Assembly: GCA_014058105.1 (NCBI GenBank)
Contig: JACGCM010002537.1
Coordinates: 186,001 to 250,000 of the forward strand
Reading direction: 5' to 3'
Source: Kingdonia uniflora
Lineage: Eukaryota; Streptophyta; Magnoliopsida; Ranunculales; Circaeasteraceae
Length of the DNA stretch: 64,000 nucleotides
The position numbers were made by a program, and so were the translations under genes. The notes under the pieces are model-generated. The model worked only from the letters and a program-made list of their open reading frames with translations. It was not told the origin of the DNA and made no database searches. Of the stretch, positions 12,867 through 25,834 are shown one piece after another. How positions within the stretch are numbered: the stretch's first letter is position 1; every line of letters begins with the position of its first letter.

Positions 12867-13231
12867 TTATGATATCACTTTACATATAATTATATCTAAA
12901 CGGCCTTGATGACCTGAGCAACCACATCCGATCAGATCTCTTCCATCGATTGTCCCATCTTCAAATTCGATCTCCACCTCAGTAATTAATCCAACCATCT
13001 CTTCTTGATCTGCAGGATCCCTCTCCAATTCGCGAAAGCATACCTCATAGAAATAATAGGCATACTCAAGTTCCCTACCCCTTACATTTAGTCCTTCGAG
13101 CTGACAGTCCCCCACTGGTACTCAACATCATAACCAAACAATCCAAAAATCCTCTCCCGCACTCTAGCGATCTTTATGGCCAATCGTCCTTCAGCGGCAT
13201 GACGACTTCTCCGAGATTGAGTCCGCACCAT
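12867..13231 (-). pseudogene. Antisense ORF2 of A1 (~120 aa small protein)
   Basis: Starts at ATG 13231 with MVRTQSRRSRHAAEGRLAIK and, after a -1 shift near 13110, continues with CQLEGL, RGRELEYAYYF, FRELERDPADQEEM and an acidic stretch, ending near GCGCSGHQG. Copies of the same ORF lie in A2, A3 and A4 at the same position and strand, so it is a real conserved gene of the element. No known domain is recognised. The N-terminus is basic and the rest is acidic and helical-looking. Only the frameshift breaks this copy. Confidence 0.65.
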
Positions 13232-13270
13232 CCTTATCTCTTCTCCATATTCAAAAAATCATTCTACCCT

Positions 13271-13278
13271 TATTTATA
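13271..13278 (-). promoter_or_regulatory. TATA box of antisense ORF2 (A1)
   Basis: TATAAATA on the minus strand, 40-47 bp upstream of the ORF2 ATG. The equivalents are at 26575-26582 (A2), 62119-62126 (A3, CATAAATA) and 30830-30837 (A4), all 36-47 bp from the start codon. Confidence 0.6.
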
Positions 13279-14202
13279 CATTTTTACCACATTTTCCCCT
13301 CAAATCAAGATTTTGGTCTTTTATCTTGTAACAGAAAACCCAGAATCTTGAGAAAAACTATTTGGACTTATATCTTCCTTCGAACTCATACGGTCCACTA
13401 TTTTCCAGGTCGAGTTATTCTTTCTAGATTTATTCTTCTAGCGACCTCTATTATATCGAATTTTCGCACTACAGATTTCCTACAACATTTTTCTCCCACA
13501 TTTTCAGCACGTAGAACACATCATACTTACATCACAATATGAATTTTCGCACACATTTATCTCAGTTCGAATGTTACAATAATAATATTCTCGGTACTCA
13601 TAAATTTCAATTCATTTTATACATTCTTCAAAACATTTTAGCTCGATTTCTATGAGCTATTTTATATCCTTATAAACACAAGTAATTGGATGATAAATTT
13701 TATTCATGTCGAAAAAGATTACACGTGTTTTTACAGATAACAAGTCTTTCAGTAATCGATTTCAAGTACATTACAGATACCTAATCTGTCCAGCACCCAA
13801 CTTCAGGTACTTTACAGATAACAAATTTTTCACTGTTTTTGTAAGTAACAAGTCATTCAGGCACTCTAACACATCAAATCCTTCAATTCGTCTTACTTCA
13901 ATAATTTTTCACCCAGATACAAAGCAGAAATTAGAAACAACCAAAAACTTCCCTCACATGAATTTGGTCGAAGTCTAGTCGAACTTTAAATGGAAACTAT
14001 CCAAGCAGTAGACTCAGTGCTGGCACCAACTCTTCAAACTGAAGGTTTTCTGAGCGCCAAAACATGATGGAAATGCAGAAGCAGACTCCCACTTCTCGTC
14101 TTACTCCTCCACTACCATCACCGCCTCTCCTATAACAACACCCCCGAAGAGTTGGTAGAGATGAAGAGGGCCCGACCTTAGAATCCATGGTGATACAAGA
14201 AA
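13279..14202. other. Region between antisense ORF2 and ORF1 of A1
   Basis: AT-rich, no gene. Around 13700-13860 a loose motif (ACAGATAACAAGTCTTTCAG and variants) occurs about four times at irregular spacing. The same motif recurs in A2 (27015-27085) and A3 (62595-62660), so it is an inherited feature of the family. Confidence 0.5.
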
Positions 14203-14505
14203 TTAGCATAATTGCCCCACAATTATGCCTATCCCTACATATGACGCCCCAACCTTGTCTTCTGAGAGAGTACGGAGACAAGCCCAACATTCCTCGCCTG
14301 TCAAGACAAAGACATGAAACCTCCACTTACAGTAGAATTCATCCCCAGCTTCAACCGCTTCATCTTCAGATATGCCTTAATAAGTCGAAGGAACAGGAGA
14401 GGGTATCGACATCTCTAAGGATTGGTCGCCAAAGTATTTCAATTTTAACCTCTGTATTTCTGACGCAATTCTCTCTTCAAGAACCATCCTCCGAGTCTTC
14501 ACCAT
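14203..14505 (-). pseudogene. Antisense ORF1 of A1 (~100 aa small protein)
   Basis: Starts at ATG 14505 with MVKTRRMVLEERIASEIQRL, then KYFGDQS, a Pro-rich part, one in-frame stop after STY, FYCKWRF, LTGEECW and a TAA at 14203. It matches ORF1 in A2 (27455-27755), A3 and A4. This is the first antisense gene met when reading inward from the 3' LTR. Function unknown; no domain recognised. Confidence 0.6.
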
Positions 14506-14570
14506 TTTCAATATTTTAGAAAATTTAACAAATTACAAGCGTACTCTGCTTCAAAGATTCAATACAGGTA

Positions 14571-14579
14571 CTATTTATA
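14571..14579 (-). promoter_or_regulatory. TATA box of antisense ORF1 (A1)
   Basis: TATAAATAG on the minus strand about 70 bp upstream of the ORF1 ATG. Equivalents are at 27825-27833 (A2), 63356-63365 (A3) and 31941-31950 (A4), all 66-76 bp from the start. Confidence 0.6.
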
Positions 14580-14843
14580 AAACCCTACATTTATTGTGTA
14601 GGTACATTTTTCCAAACGTCATCATTCATTACAGACGCATCTCTTCAAATCATAATCGTCACATATATCAACATCAACATCCTTATTTAATACACGTCAT
14701 TTCCCCATAATCCACGTAACTTTCATACAGTCAAAGCCACCAATATTCTATTTCAATTCTCAAGAACATCAACCCAAATACCAATTTCACGCATATCATT
14801 TCTCAACAAAAGCCACTCGTGACTTCGGTTGCGAGGGGGCGAT

Positions 14844-15438
14844 TGTAGGGACCTACCTTTCGATCTCACCAAAAGTTGAGCTGTCGCCAGTTCGAATCAC
14901 CTCTATCTCAGACTCACGCATTTTTAACATATCTTCTTCAGTCAACATTCTAACCTACTTCACGAACTGGTAAAGAACGTGGGTCAAACCCAAAATAAAA
15001 AACCTTGTCCAGTCAAAGACACCTGTCTCTCATGAACTCTTCAGTTATTCAATCAGGTGCCACTAACCATCACGATGAAGAACTGTAAAAAGGCATATAT
15101 AAAGAAAAAGTTCTTGAAGAGACAGGGACCAAAAAAATTATGCAAGAGATCACTAAGAAACTACTTGTCAAGATTCTCAAAAACATTCAAACTTCTTAGT
15201 TACAAGGTTCAAGTACTTTTATATTTAGAGATCACTTGTAATAAGATATCTACCTCAAGCAATAAAGATATTTTTACAAAAATCCTCCACTCGAGGTCAT
15301 AGTTTTTACCTATTTAGAGGTTTTCCATGCAAAAATCACCTATGTTATTTCTTACTTCCCATTAGAATATTGTTGCAGGTTCATTGGCGGGATATCGAAT
15401 TCCAAGCCATTTTGAGCTTATGGAATTTGGCCATTACA
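14844..15438 (+). repeat. Full family A LTR shared by A1 and A2
   Basis: Begins TGTAGGGACC and ends CCATTACA (TG...CA), 595 bp. Preceded by a conserved purine-rich tract (GCGAGGGGGCGAT). Contains CATATATAAAG (TATA-like, near 15095) and CAAGCAATAAAG (polyadenylation-like, near 15260). It closes A1 and opens A2. The A2 side lacks the usual primer site: gag-like sequence starts at once. Confidence 0.9.
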
Positions 15439-16440
15439 CTAGACAAATTCGGAATAAACCTCAACCTTCCATTCATTTGGGGGGGGAATTCAATCTGAAA
15501 TCAGCCGAGATCACCGATGTTCTATCAATCAAGAGGAAGAACAAAGACCTACGTCTCAAGTTCTAGCACGAGATCGTTTAAGTGAAGGTACCGGTACTCA
15601 TAATCCACAACCTCCTCGTCCAGCCGCTCAACGGATCCGTTACTATGTCACACAAGAGAAAATGGACCAGCGTATTAAGGAATTGATCGAAGCACAAGTT
15701 TTGGGCACTACCGATGACCTTACCAATTACAAAGAAATCTAATTGCCAAAAAACTATTCAATATAGATATCCTGAAAGGTTTCCATACTCCGAAAATTTA
15801 CAAATACAAGGGTACCGATCCCAAGGAACGCATTCAGCAATACCGTGATACATTGGGGTTGTACTATAATCTCAACCACATTCTCAGTCATCTGTTCGCC
15901 ACAAGTCTGCAGGAGGAACCACTCTGATGGTTTCATTCTCTATCTGAAGACTCCATATACACATTCGACCTGCTGCAGAGACAATTCATCAAAACATATG
16001 CTCACAACAAAGACAAAGAAGAAAATTTACATTTTCTTATCAGTCTCAAATAATCCAACAGAGAAAAGCTTGAGGCATTTGCAAAAAATTTCATGGAGCT
16101 CGCGCGTAAAGTGAACAATCTTGATCAGAATACCACTGTTATTGCTTTCACTAATGCATTCTAGCTGGACTGCAAAGCCAGAGAGTACCTCTTCCTCAAC
16201 AAACCTGTGACCTTGGTGGATATGATACCCAAGGTCAATGGTTACGTCGACCTAGAAAGGATGATATCCGAAAGACATAAATCTACTAAATCCGTTATTA
16301 CCACAAAAGGTCCCTCTACAGATAGGAACACAGAACCTAAGGAGGACCAGGGTAACCAGAAGTGAGCCAAAGGAAATACAGGTAGCCCTTAGAAAGGCGG
16401 ACCACAAGTCAAACTTGTCCTCCCAAAGATGAATGTTTGA
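15439..16440 (+). pseudogene. gag pseudogene of A2, start deleted
   Basis: Begins inside gag (NKPQPSIHLGGE region at 15450) because the leader and the first ~130 codons are absent. Gag pieces follow in several frames: VTQEKMDQRIKELIEAQVLG near 15640-15710, the capsid part about 15790-16110, and LDCKAREYLFLNKPVTL near 16165-16220. Stops occur throughout. Compared with A1 it is of similar decay. Confidence 0.75.
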
Positions 16441-16719
16441 ATCTCCACAATTTTTCCAATCCTCACGAAAGATAAGCTCTACCGTCTCTCCCAACCATTG
16501 GAACCAATAGAGAGCCGACCGTATTACATGCACCATAAGGTAAGCCATCATTCTACTAATAATTTTTATGCTTTATAGAGGTTGCACGAATACATTTTTA
16601 AGGAGGGACGGATGCTCGAATATATTGTCGACCTAGAATCATACAAGAATGGTAACTATAAGAAGCAGCTTAAAATTGTCTAGGTCGAAGATCAAGCTGA
16701 GGAGAAACATCTTTACCAT

Positions 16720-19700
16720 ATGCGTCACAACAACATGATCGAGATCAATCAGATCACCAACTCTAATAGATTTAAGCACAGAAGATTGTCAGAATGCTAC
16801 GATCTCACACCTCAAGATAAAGAAGCCAAACTTCTACCTGAGTCGAGCAATCGTCGGCTCAAAATATCATTCGAAGATTGTGATACTAGCCATGTTAAAT
16901 TTCTACATCATGATGCGTTAGTCATAATGCTCAAGATGAAAAAAAATCATGCATACAATGATGATCAATACTGGCAGCGGTATTGAGATCCTCTTTCAGA
17001 GTACTATCGACCAAATAGGATTGGCCGATCAAGTTATTTAAAGTGACACCGATATCAGTGGATTTAATGGTTCTTAAAAAGAGTGAAAATGGAAGATCAT
17101 CTTACCTATTACCGCAAGACCAGCCACCATCAACGTCGTCTTCTATGTGATCAATGTCAAATCTCATTATTTCGGGATTATGGGCCGTTGTTGGATTCAT
17201 AATATGGAAGCAATCATTTCTACCTATCATCAAACACTCCGCTTCAAACACGACAATGGTATCTATGAAATCAAGGGTAGTCAAAAGATTTCACGAGCTT
17301 GCAAAAATACCGTCTCTGCAATTCTAGATACCTCCGAAAAATATGCTGCATAGAAATTACCGCAAGCTGATCACCCTAATGATCAGCCTTCCATAGAGGA
17401 GCCCACCAAATGCATCAACATTGATGGACCAAGCAGAGCTACTTTCATTGGTACTAAGTTGGCTCAACATGAAAAAGACACTCCCATTCAGTCCTTACGA
17501 CTAAATAAAGACGTTTTTGCATGGTCTTTTGAAGAAATGTCTGGGGTCGATCCGGCCAAGGCATGTCACAAATTAGCAATTAACATCAATGCCACCGTAG
17601 TCAAACAGAAATAGCGGCGCTTATCACCACAACTTCAAGATGAAGTTAACATGGAGATCAAGAAATTGATCAAAGTAGTATTCATTCAAGAAGCCAAGTA
17701 TCCAGATTGGATATCCAACATCGTCGATGTCCTAAAGAGGAATGAAAAGGTCTGCATTTTTGAAAATTTTACCGATCTTAACAAACATACTCCAAAGCAC
17801 AGCTTTTCTCTTCCCAGCATTCATCAAATCCTTGATTTCGCAACAGGTCATGAACTCCTATCTATGATGGACGCTACTTCAGGATATAATCAAATCCCAC
17901 TCTTGGATGAAGATCAAGAAAATACCACTTTCATCACTGAAAAAGGACTTTATTGCTACAAAGTCATGCCATTCAGACTCAAGAATGCATGTGCAACTTA
18001 TCAATGATTGACAAAGACTATGTTCAAAGCACATCTTGAGAAAATCATAGAAGTCTACATTGATGATCTCTTGTGCAAGAGCGTACAGTTCATCAGTTAC
18101 ATTTCAAATCTCAACACAATATTTAACATACTTCGATCTTACAGGATGCGTCTCAATCCTAATACGTGTCAATTCAAAGTACATTCAGGTCGATTTCTAG
18201 GCCACCTCATCAGCAAGAAAGGGATTAAGGCAGATCAGATTCAGGCTCTCATCGACATGCCATCTCCAAAAATAACAAAAGACGTTTAGAAACTTACCGG
18301 TAAGATTACCGTTATCAATCGTTTCGCTTCAAAATCTTCAGACTGCAATCGTTGGCTGTTCCTATAACTCCACGGTTGTAACATACGATGAAATATTCAG
18401 CCAAATGCATAAGTTCAATGGACATCAGAATGCGAGGTACCTTTTCAAGATCTCAAAACCTATTTGGGGAAGTCTCACATCATGAGCACCCCAATAGATA
18501 ATGAGGAATTGATTATCTACCTCTTAGTCACAGATACTTCACTTAGGTCGGTTCTCATTCGACTTGAAGGGAAAATCGAGAAGTCAGTCTACTTCATCAG
18601 TAAAACCTTCACTCCAGCAGAAACGAGGTACTCTAAAATTGATAAACTTCTTCTCACTCTTATTTATACTTCACAGAAACTCAAGCACTACTTCCAAGCT
18701 CATTTAGTCCAAGTCATGACAAACTACCTACTACAAAAAGTTTGTTCCAAGAAAGAAAAATCAAGAAGAGTGCAACAATGGTCAGTCAGTTTGGGAGAAC
18801 ATGATATCAAGTTCGAAAAATGTCATTATGAAAAAGGGCAAGCCGTAGCCGATTTCCTCGCGTATTTTCCAGTAGAAGATCCTGAGTGGGAGGAGCACGA
18901 TCCTGACCTTTCAGAGGAACCTACAGAAGATCCACCCCCTAAAGTATTTGACGAGCGAGTTGAATAGATTACAAGGAAGGGGTGGAAACTTCTTATAGAT
19001 GGATCAGCAGGACCCTGCAGGGTCAGGAATTGGAATCCTACTGATTACCACTTCCAACGACAAAATTAAGAAATCAATCTGCCTGGATTTTGAGGCTGTA
19101 AATAGTATCACCGAGTACGAAGCTTTTATTCACAGACTCAACCTTGCTCTCAAGCTCGGCATCCCTGAACTCTCCGTTTATACATATTCACTACTCATCG
19201 TCAACCATTACTCTGAGCAATACAAGAAGAATGGTAAGATGATCGAATACGCAGCCCTCATTGCAGATAGGATGAGCAAGTTTGCGCAAACAACTCTTGA
19301 TTATCTTCCTCGAGGCGAAAATAGACACACTAATTCCCTGGCATATCTAGCCAGGGTTTTGGGCACAGAAGCTCGATATCTCCAAATCAAAATGATTTCA
19401 ACTCCCAGCATTGATCGCATTTTTGTATGCACTCGGGGCGATAAAGGGGAAGATGACAATTGACGAAAGTCTTTCTTAGTTTATCTCGGTATTGACAACA
19501 AATATGAAGGACCACTTATAGCAGATCCGAAGGAGCATCGATAGCTGATAAACAACTCAAAGCGCTACACCAATTAAAATTGTACCTTATATCGCCGTTC
19601 AGTCACAGGGCCTAACCATAAGTGTCTCTCCAAACATAAAGTAGACAAGATGCTTCGCGATTTACATGAAGGAACTTGTGGCACTCATGCCGCAGGTCGA

Positions 19701-20711
19701 TCACTAGCAAACAGAGCCATAACACAAGGAGTATTCTGGCCCGGCATGCGCAAGCAAGCAGAATAGTACTCATGCAAATGTGATACATGTCAACGACATG
19801 GAAAGATAATACGCACCCCCGCACTCGAACTCCATGCAAGCAAGGTATTTTGGCCATTCAAAAGATGGGTACTCGATCTGGTAGGCAAATTTCCTAATTC
19901 TCCAAGTAACCTCCACCACCTCCTCATAGCTACAGATTATTTTACAAAATGGGTAGAAGTAATTCCATTCTGTTGAACCAAAGAAGAAGAGGTCATCTTT
20001 TTTATCTGGGAACATATCATCACTCGGTTCAGGTGCCCCCCATCTAATTCATATCGATAATGGACCCCAATTTATTGAAGAAAAGGTCGCAGCTTTCCTC
20101 AACCAACATAACATCATTCACTCACCATCCAATCCCTACTACCCTCAAGGCAATGGTCAAGCCGAAATCACCCACAAAATCATCGTAGATGGGCTCAAGA
20201 AAAGGCTTTACTCACAAAAAAGGGGAATTGGGTTTGAGAACTCCCTCATGTCTTATGGGCATATCATACCACTCCACGACAGTCGACAAGCTACACTTCA
20301 TTCCTCCTTTCCTATAACTCTGAAGCCATCATTCCTTCTGAATATCATCATCCAGTTAAAGATCACAAGCTAATTGACGAGGAAAATAGGTTCGAATTGG
20401 CCTGCAACCTCAATTGGATCGATGAAACTAGGGAACGCGCCATCGCTAACCTAGGTCGATATCACCATATGCTAGCCAGTTTGTACAACAAACGAGTCAG
20501 AAGCTGTACTTTCTAAATTGATGATTTTGTCCTCAGAGAAATATCTCAACACCGTAAAGAATCTCATGCCGGGAAACTAGCAGACAATTGGGAGGGTCTA
20601 TTCCTTATCATAGGTCTCTCAGGCCTGGGATCATATTACCTCATGACAAAAAAGGGCATCCATATCACGAGTCCTTGGAACACTAGGCGACTGAAATGAT
20701 ATTATCGTTAG
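16720..20711 (+). pseudogene. pol pseudogene of A2 (best-preserved family A pol)
   Basis: Protease near 16960-17070 reads INTGSGIEILF, Asp replaced by Asn. RT (17651-18289) keeps MMDATSGYNQI and a complete YIDD box (VYIDDLL), broken once by a stop near 18005. First RNase H: 18464-18967. Second, archaeal-like RNase H: 18985-19463, starting LLIDGSAG in one frame and moving to another within a few codons, with NSITEYEAFIHRL. Integrase (about 19650-20600) has the CDTCQRHG finger half, first Asp in WVLDLVG, second in IDNGPQF and Glu in NGQAE; LKYYR-stop ends it at 20709-20711. No chromodomain. Several stops and shifts. Confidence 0.88.
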
Positions 20712-20869
20712 ATCCCTCACTACTCAATTTCAGTTTCTCATTTTTTTCATTTCAGAAGTGAGATTTCTATCTCCATCCAATGTATATCATTTTTTTAAAA
20801 TCAATGAAACTTAGAAGTTTTCTTCAAACATCTCTCTACTTTTTAGGTAATACATAGATTAAAGCATTG

Positions 20870-21365
20870 ATAATACTAGCTTTCAATCGACGCCATTCCA
20901 GTTAAATCAAGAATATACTTGGTTTGGCTGACTCTACAAAATCTCCTACGATTAGAGCAAGGTAGCACTTATTTTTAATCAACAGACTCAACCAGACATA
21001 AGATAAAGCAAAGGTAATACTAGCTTTCATCTCTATCAATATGTCTGTGATATTATACCAGTTAAATGAAGAATATACTTGGTTTGGCTGACTCTACTAA
21101 ATCTCCTCCGGTTAGAACAAGGTAAAACTTGTTTTCAATCAAAGGACTCTTCCAGACATAAGATAAAGCAAAGATAAAACTAGCTTTTATCCCTTTCAAT
21201 ATGTCTGTGACATTTTACCAGTTTGATCAAGGTTATGCATGAATCGACGGACTCTACTCTTCTCCAAGATTAAAACAAAGGTGATACTAGTATTCAATCG
21301 AAGAGCTCAAACAAACATAAGATAAAGCAAATATAAAACTAGCTTTCATCTCTCAACATGTCTAC
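20870..21365 (+). repeat. Tandem repeat after pol, period 160 bp, three units (A2)
   Basis: The anchor AGTTAAAT/AGTTTGAT recurs at 20900, 21060 and 21220, exactly 160 bp apart. Same repeat family as 7605-8120. The block runs into the 3' end of the antisense ORF3 gene. Confidence 0.88.
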
Positions 21366-24300
21366 AACACATATTATTTCTTTTTCAGGTTTATATACAA
21401 CAACTATAATGGCATTTTTTTTTTCTGTTGTAGAGATGTCAGCTTCGCTTACCCCTACAACAGGAGGTCGATTAGCCATGAATTCTCGAGTTCGAACAGT
21501 CATCACAATCCTGCCCTCCTCTATCAATTCAGCAGTTTGAGGGACTAGATCAATTCCCATGGAGATAGTGCAATCTCCTCGATCTATATCAACCTTGCAG
21601 AAACATTCCCTTTTTGACATACAGTCAAACAAGGTATCTCTCTCTAACTTAATTCTTTTTAACTTCTTTTACAAAATAAGTAATCACAGACCTCAGCAAG
21701 TCTGAAAGCGAGGCATGAGTAACAACTTAGTGAGACCAAGCCGTCCTCGACCTCTAAAGGTGATCTTCTAACCTTTCGTGCTTAGCTTTTTTACTCTCCA
21801 TTTCTATGTCTACCTAATCTGTAGAGGCAATGATCTCTGCAAAAAATTTGTCAGCTTTTGCTGACTCAGCTTGATTAATCACCTCTAATTCACCAACTTG
21901 AGCACGAAGTGTCCCGATCTTCTTCTTCAGTTCGTTCACATCTAGAATTTTCTTCAATAATTCCCCTTTGTCCCTTATCACAATCTCCTTCGATCTGATA
22001 ACACTCTCTAACTCTCTCTCCTTGGTGAGAGCAGTGTCCAATTTTTTTTCACACACCCATAATTACCCTACCCCTTTGCGCACATACCCTTGAATCCGAG
22101 TAACATCCCCCTCTAACTCCCTTATTCAAGCTGATAAGCTAACAACATCACCATAAACAAGAGAGATTTTGCCATCATTTTTCCTCCCCTTCGAGCGCTC
22201 CCCCGCCTCAGCATTCCTGGTACGCAAGTTGACCTGACCCAATTCGGCCTTTAGGTGTGCCAACCTTTCATTCAACTCATTGTATCTTCACTGAACAGTC
22301 CGCAATTCCATACCATTTGTAGAAAAAGTTGTAGTCAATTGCTCAGCTGCCAATTCAGACGTATTTAGATCGTCTCGAGCCCTCTTTATGTTGTTATCCT
22401 TATCAATTAGTTTCTTCTTTAATCGCCCCAGTTCGCTCCTGCTATTCGCCAAATTAGATTGAATTTTCACCTAATCATGTATTTTCCTGGCTAGATCCTT
22501 TCTCAGACTAGCCAGCAATCAATTTAAGTCATCCTCTGACCTTTCTAAAGCTTGTATGCGGTAACAGGGAATGCCTGCCTCCTTGCTTTTTACCAACAAT
22601 GCATCATTCAAGTTTTTGAGTTTTATTGCATGCTATTTTAACTCCTCAAGCTCTTTTTGGCCTTTCTAAATTTCGGCATCCTTCTCATCAATCTGCCAAG
22701 TTAGGTCGATAACTATCTGCGTTGCCTCAACAAACTTGAAGTGAACTTTCACATGCTGGTCTTCCCTATCTTTACTCGCCTCTCTCATCCTATCAAACTC
22801 CTCTGCAAATTATTGGTTACATTGGAGAGGTTTATCTTCGCGCAGGCGAACTGACTCCAATTCGACCTGCATATTTCAAATATATTGTATCAGTTCGATT
22901 TAGAACATCCAACACTACATTTCTCATGTCTAACAAGATATCTATTTTTTTACATTCACTGTGTAAAACTACTTCTAAACTTAAGGTCAAAGTATAATCT
23001 CTAATGGATGCTCCATAATATATATGCACAAATCTAAGGTATGCATTCTCTATACTTGAGTATAGCACCATTCCAGTGCCGTTTTCCCCTAAATCTGTAA
23101 TGAGTTGGTGGTTTGTGTCTACATTCTATTCATTACTTTGTAGCTCTATACTAATAAAGCATACGAATCAAAATTTCTTGCTCTATTCTAACCTGCAGCT
23201 CCAATTGCGAAGATAACAGAGACGCTGAGGTCTCTCTCTCTCTCCTTTGCAAGCTCAACCTCTAAATCTTTTATTCTGAGGCGTATATCCTTAAGTTCCT
23301 ACAACAAGGTTTATAAAAAAAAACGACTTAGCCTACAGATTCTATCAAAAATATGTCCAACCAGTTTACAAATATTTCAAAATATTCATACAGTCATAGT
23401 ACAATCATACTATCCTACCTTCTCAGTTTCAGTCTCCGGGAGTTCATTATCGTCCCCCTGGTTATTCCTCGCCGTCTGAGGAGACACATGGAGCTCATCA
23501 ACCACCCCCGCGGCATCATCTTCAAACTCTTCATTCTCTTCCTCTACATAGGTGTTGGCCCTTATGGCGTCCACCTCTTCTTCAGAGTATCCTATCGACA
23601 TAAGGCGACACCCAAGCCTATCACGCTCAACTCCTACCTCCTCCAAGTCTACTTTCGCCTCCGCCTACAGCATGTTAATCTCAACAACTTGGGAAGCCTT
23701 CAAGGCCTCCAGCCGCTTCCCCTCCTTGCTCAGATCATTTTTCAATTGAGCTACGTTCCTTTTGAGCTCAGTATTCTTCTTCTTCAGCTCAGTTCTCTCC
23801 TCCTCAACACCGAGGCATATTCTCTTCATCAATCGAGCAGCCTACAAAGTAATAAATCGACCTTATTTATTAGCCCGAATCATAGTACAAAATCCATCAT
23901 AAACAAATACTCGAGTATTTGAGCCTACCATTTTGCTCATCTTCTCCTCTCCGCGGAGAGCTGCCAACCTGGCCTTTTCCTTTACCTCTTTCCAATCGTC
24001 CTCCACATCAGGTCAATTTTCAATGATATTCTTGCCAGACACTTCAGAAGGTTCAACCCTTCTCTTTTTTACCTTCTCGGCAATAGTACCACTTCCCGAA
24101 TCCCCAGCAGTCGCAGGACGCTTCAGTTATTGCCTTTTGGGGAACGTTCGAGCAAACTTGCTCGACATAATGGACTCAGGTAATCTTATGTCCATTCCAT
24201 AGGCCTTCGGCAAGCTCGCTTGCTTTTCCCCATCAGTCCCCTTCTTTTTGCTACTATCAGCAGTCGTCATTAGCCTTGTCGAGTGGGATTTTAAAACCTT

Positions 24301-25834
24301 TTCGACTCGGTTATTAACACGTTTCCTCCTGCTGATGCCAAAATCTTCTAATACAGCCTCAAGCTCAATCTCCTCTAGAGCGAATTTATCCAACAACGAC
24401 TCTTTCCTCGTCACCTATGATTTAGGACCTGTCATACACAAACATCAACATCAACAACATCATACAATTTCAACTATCAATCACATACATTAGACATTGT
24501 TATACTTACGTTGTTTTACAGTTCTAAACAGAAATTCCATGAGTTCTTCATCATCTCTCTGAAGGCAGTCACCCTTCACCCATGTCACATTATCGTTCCA
24601 AGGTCGACTTGGAGAGTTCAAATCGAAGAAATGAAGTCGAGTCGCCTTCGTACAAAAATAGGCCCCTCCACTTGGACCAAATTTTTTATACCATAAAACT
24701 GTAACACATCTTCAAGGGATATCCTTCTCTTTCTACCCTGTCCTTCCCACCGTAAGTTCAAAGCTTCACAAACACTTATCACATCCCACATATTCCCATT
24801 CATTTGAATGGGACATGCACCGATAAGATTCATAATACCTTTCGCCAGATTGCTAAGGGGAAGACTCAACCCATACTCCAACTGAGATAAGTAACACAGA
24901 AAACCCTCTGAGAGATTGCTCTGAATATCCCCATCGAAGTATTCAAAAGAGATCGATTCATCTATACCCCTATCCCTTTTTTACTTCTCCAGATCAGCCA
25001 GCAAATAAAAGTATTCCTCTCTCATTGCTACTATGCAACCCCTAAATTGCCTACCAGCATAATCAATGCAGTTCCCCCATCTACCTCATGTAGAAGCCTT
25101 GGCTTTATAGAACTCTCTAAATGCATCTGAGCGAGGAGGGTAGGATACCAATCTTCCAGGGAAATCTAGAAATTGATCAACACCTACTTCTTCCTCACCT
25201 CTAGACGCTTCAATCTCAGACTCAGTCACCCTACCAGAGGTCAATGCCTCACTTACAGGGGAGTTCCTCATCTCAACTACAAGTAAGGATTTTATCCTAT
25301 ACAACACTCCTTACGATCGACCTACACACAGGTCCAGGTATATATTATTATCTTCTTTTTATATAGGTTAACCATATTCAAATATCTTTCATATCTCTTA
25401 TAACAACATATTTTCTTAGATTACTATAAATAGTAATTTACCACTTTCCTAACAATACAAAATTGATCTTCAAAAACACATACACATATAACATATATCT
25501 ACTAACCTTCTATATTGGAATGTGAATCTGAGGCAGCGCCGTATCCTTCCCCCACCACGCTACTATACAACCATATTCGTGACTTAGATTCAGCAACTCT
25601 CTCACGCTTTGACTGATGAACCTTCTTGCTTAAATTTTTACAAGTTTCAGTACTATTTTTGCCTCTCTTTTTCCCTCCTCTCTTACTGCTCATTAATTTT
25701 TCAGAAGTTGAAAAATGTTTGATTGACGAAGATGATGCAGTATTTATATTTTCTTTCTCTAACTGCTGATAATTATTGAGCCTCGTACGAGCCGTCCTCG
25801 ATTTTAGAGCTGAGGCGTCCCTTCCACTATCCAT
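21339..25834 (-). pseudogene. Antisense ORF3 gene of A2 (six exons, canonical splice sites)
   Basis: Exons inferred by splice signals and comparison: 25834-25507, 25276-24510, 24428-23929, 23841-23419, 23298-23194 and 22866 to about 21339. Donors include GTTAGT and GTAAGT; acceptors TGTAG, GACAG, TTGTAG and GCAG. Exon 1 is Ser/Lys-rich with KRGGKKRGK-type basic clusters. Exon 2 holds the Transposase_28-like domain (YGLSLPL, LAKGIMN, NMWDVI, EDVLQFYGIKN). Exon 3 has basic SRRKRV. Exons 4-6 form a coiled coil, with an acidic patch in exon 4. The tail has LIEEGRIV and RPPVVGVSEADI. Stops exist in exon 2 and at the start of exon 3, so it is not translatable in full. The product is probably nuclear by its basic clusters; role unknown. 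Confidence 0.72.

Larger units (their letters stand above)
1700..15438 (+). mobile_element. Element A1: Tat/Retand-type Ty3-gypsy retrotransposon, defective
   Basis: Truncated 5' LTR (1700-1827), leader with primer-binding-site-like sequence, gag (1900-3180), pol (3434-7436), tandem repeat (7605-8120), antisense cassette on the minus strand (8130-14505), purine-rich GAGGGGG at 14833-14839, then a full LTR at 14844-15438. The dual RNase H, missing chromodomain, tandem repeat after pol and antisense genes together place it in the Tat lineage near Retand. Every ORF carries stops or frameshifts. Its 3' LTR also serves as the left LTR of A2, so A1 and A2 form a tandem pair sharing an LTR. The left end was lost before or when it joined the LINE remnant. 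Confidence 0.85.

Noticed and set aside
13997..14326. 109-codon minus-strand ORF overlapping antisense ORF1
   Set aside because: Different frame from the ORF1 frame conserved in A2 and A4; only its overlap with ORF1 keeps it open.
23353..23922. 189-codon plus-strand ORF
   Set aside because: It lies opposite to exon 4 and its surroundings in the antisense ORF3 gene of A2; no domain, and the other copies do not keep it open.
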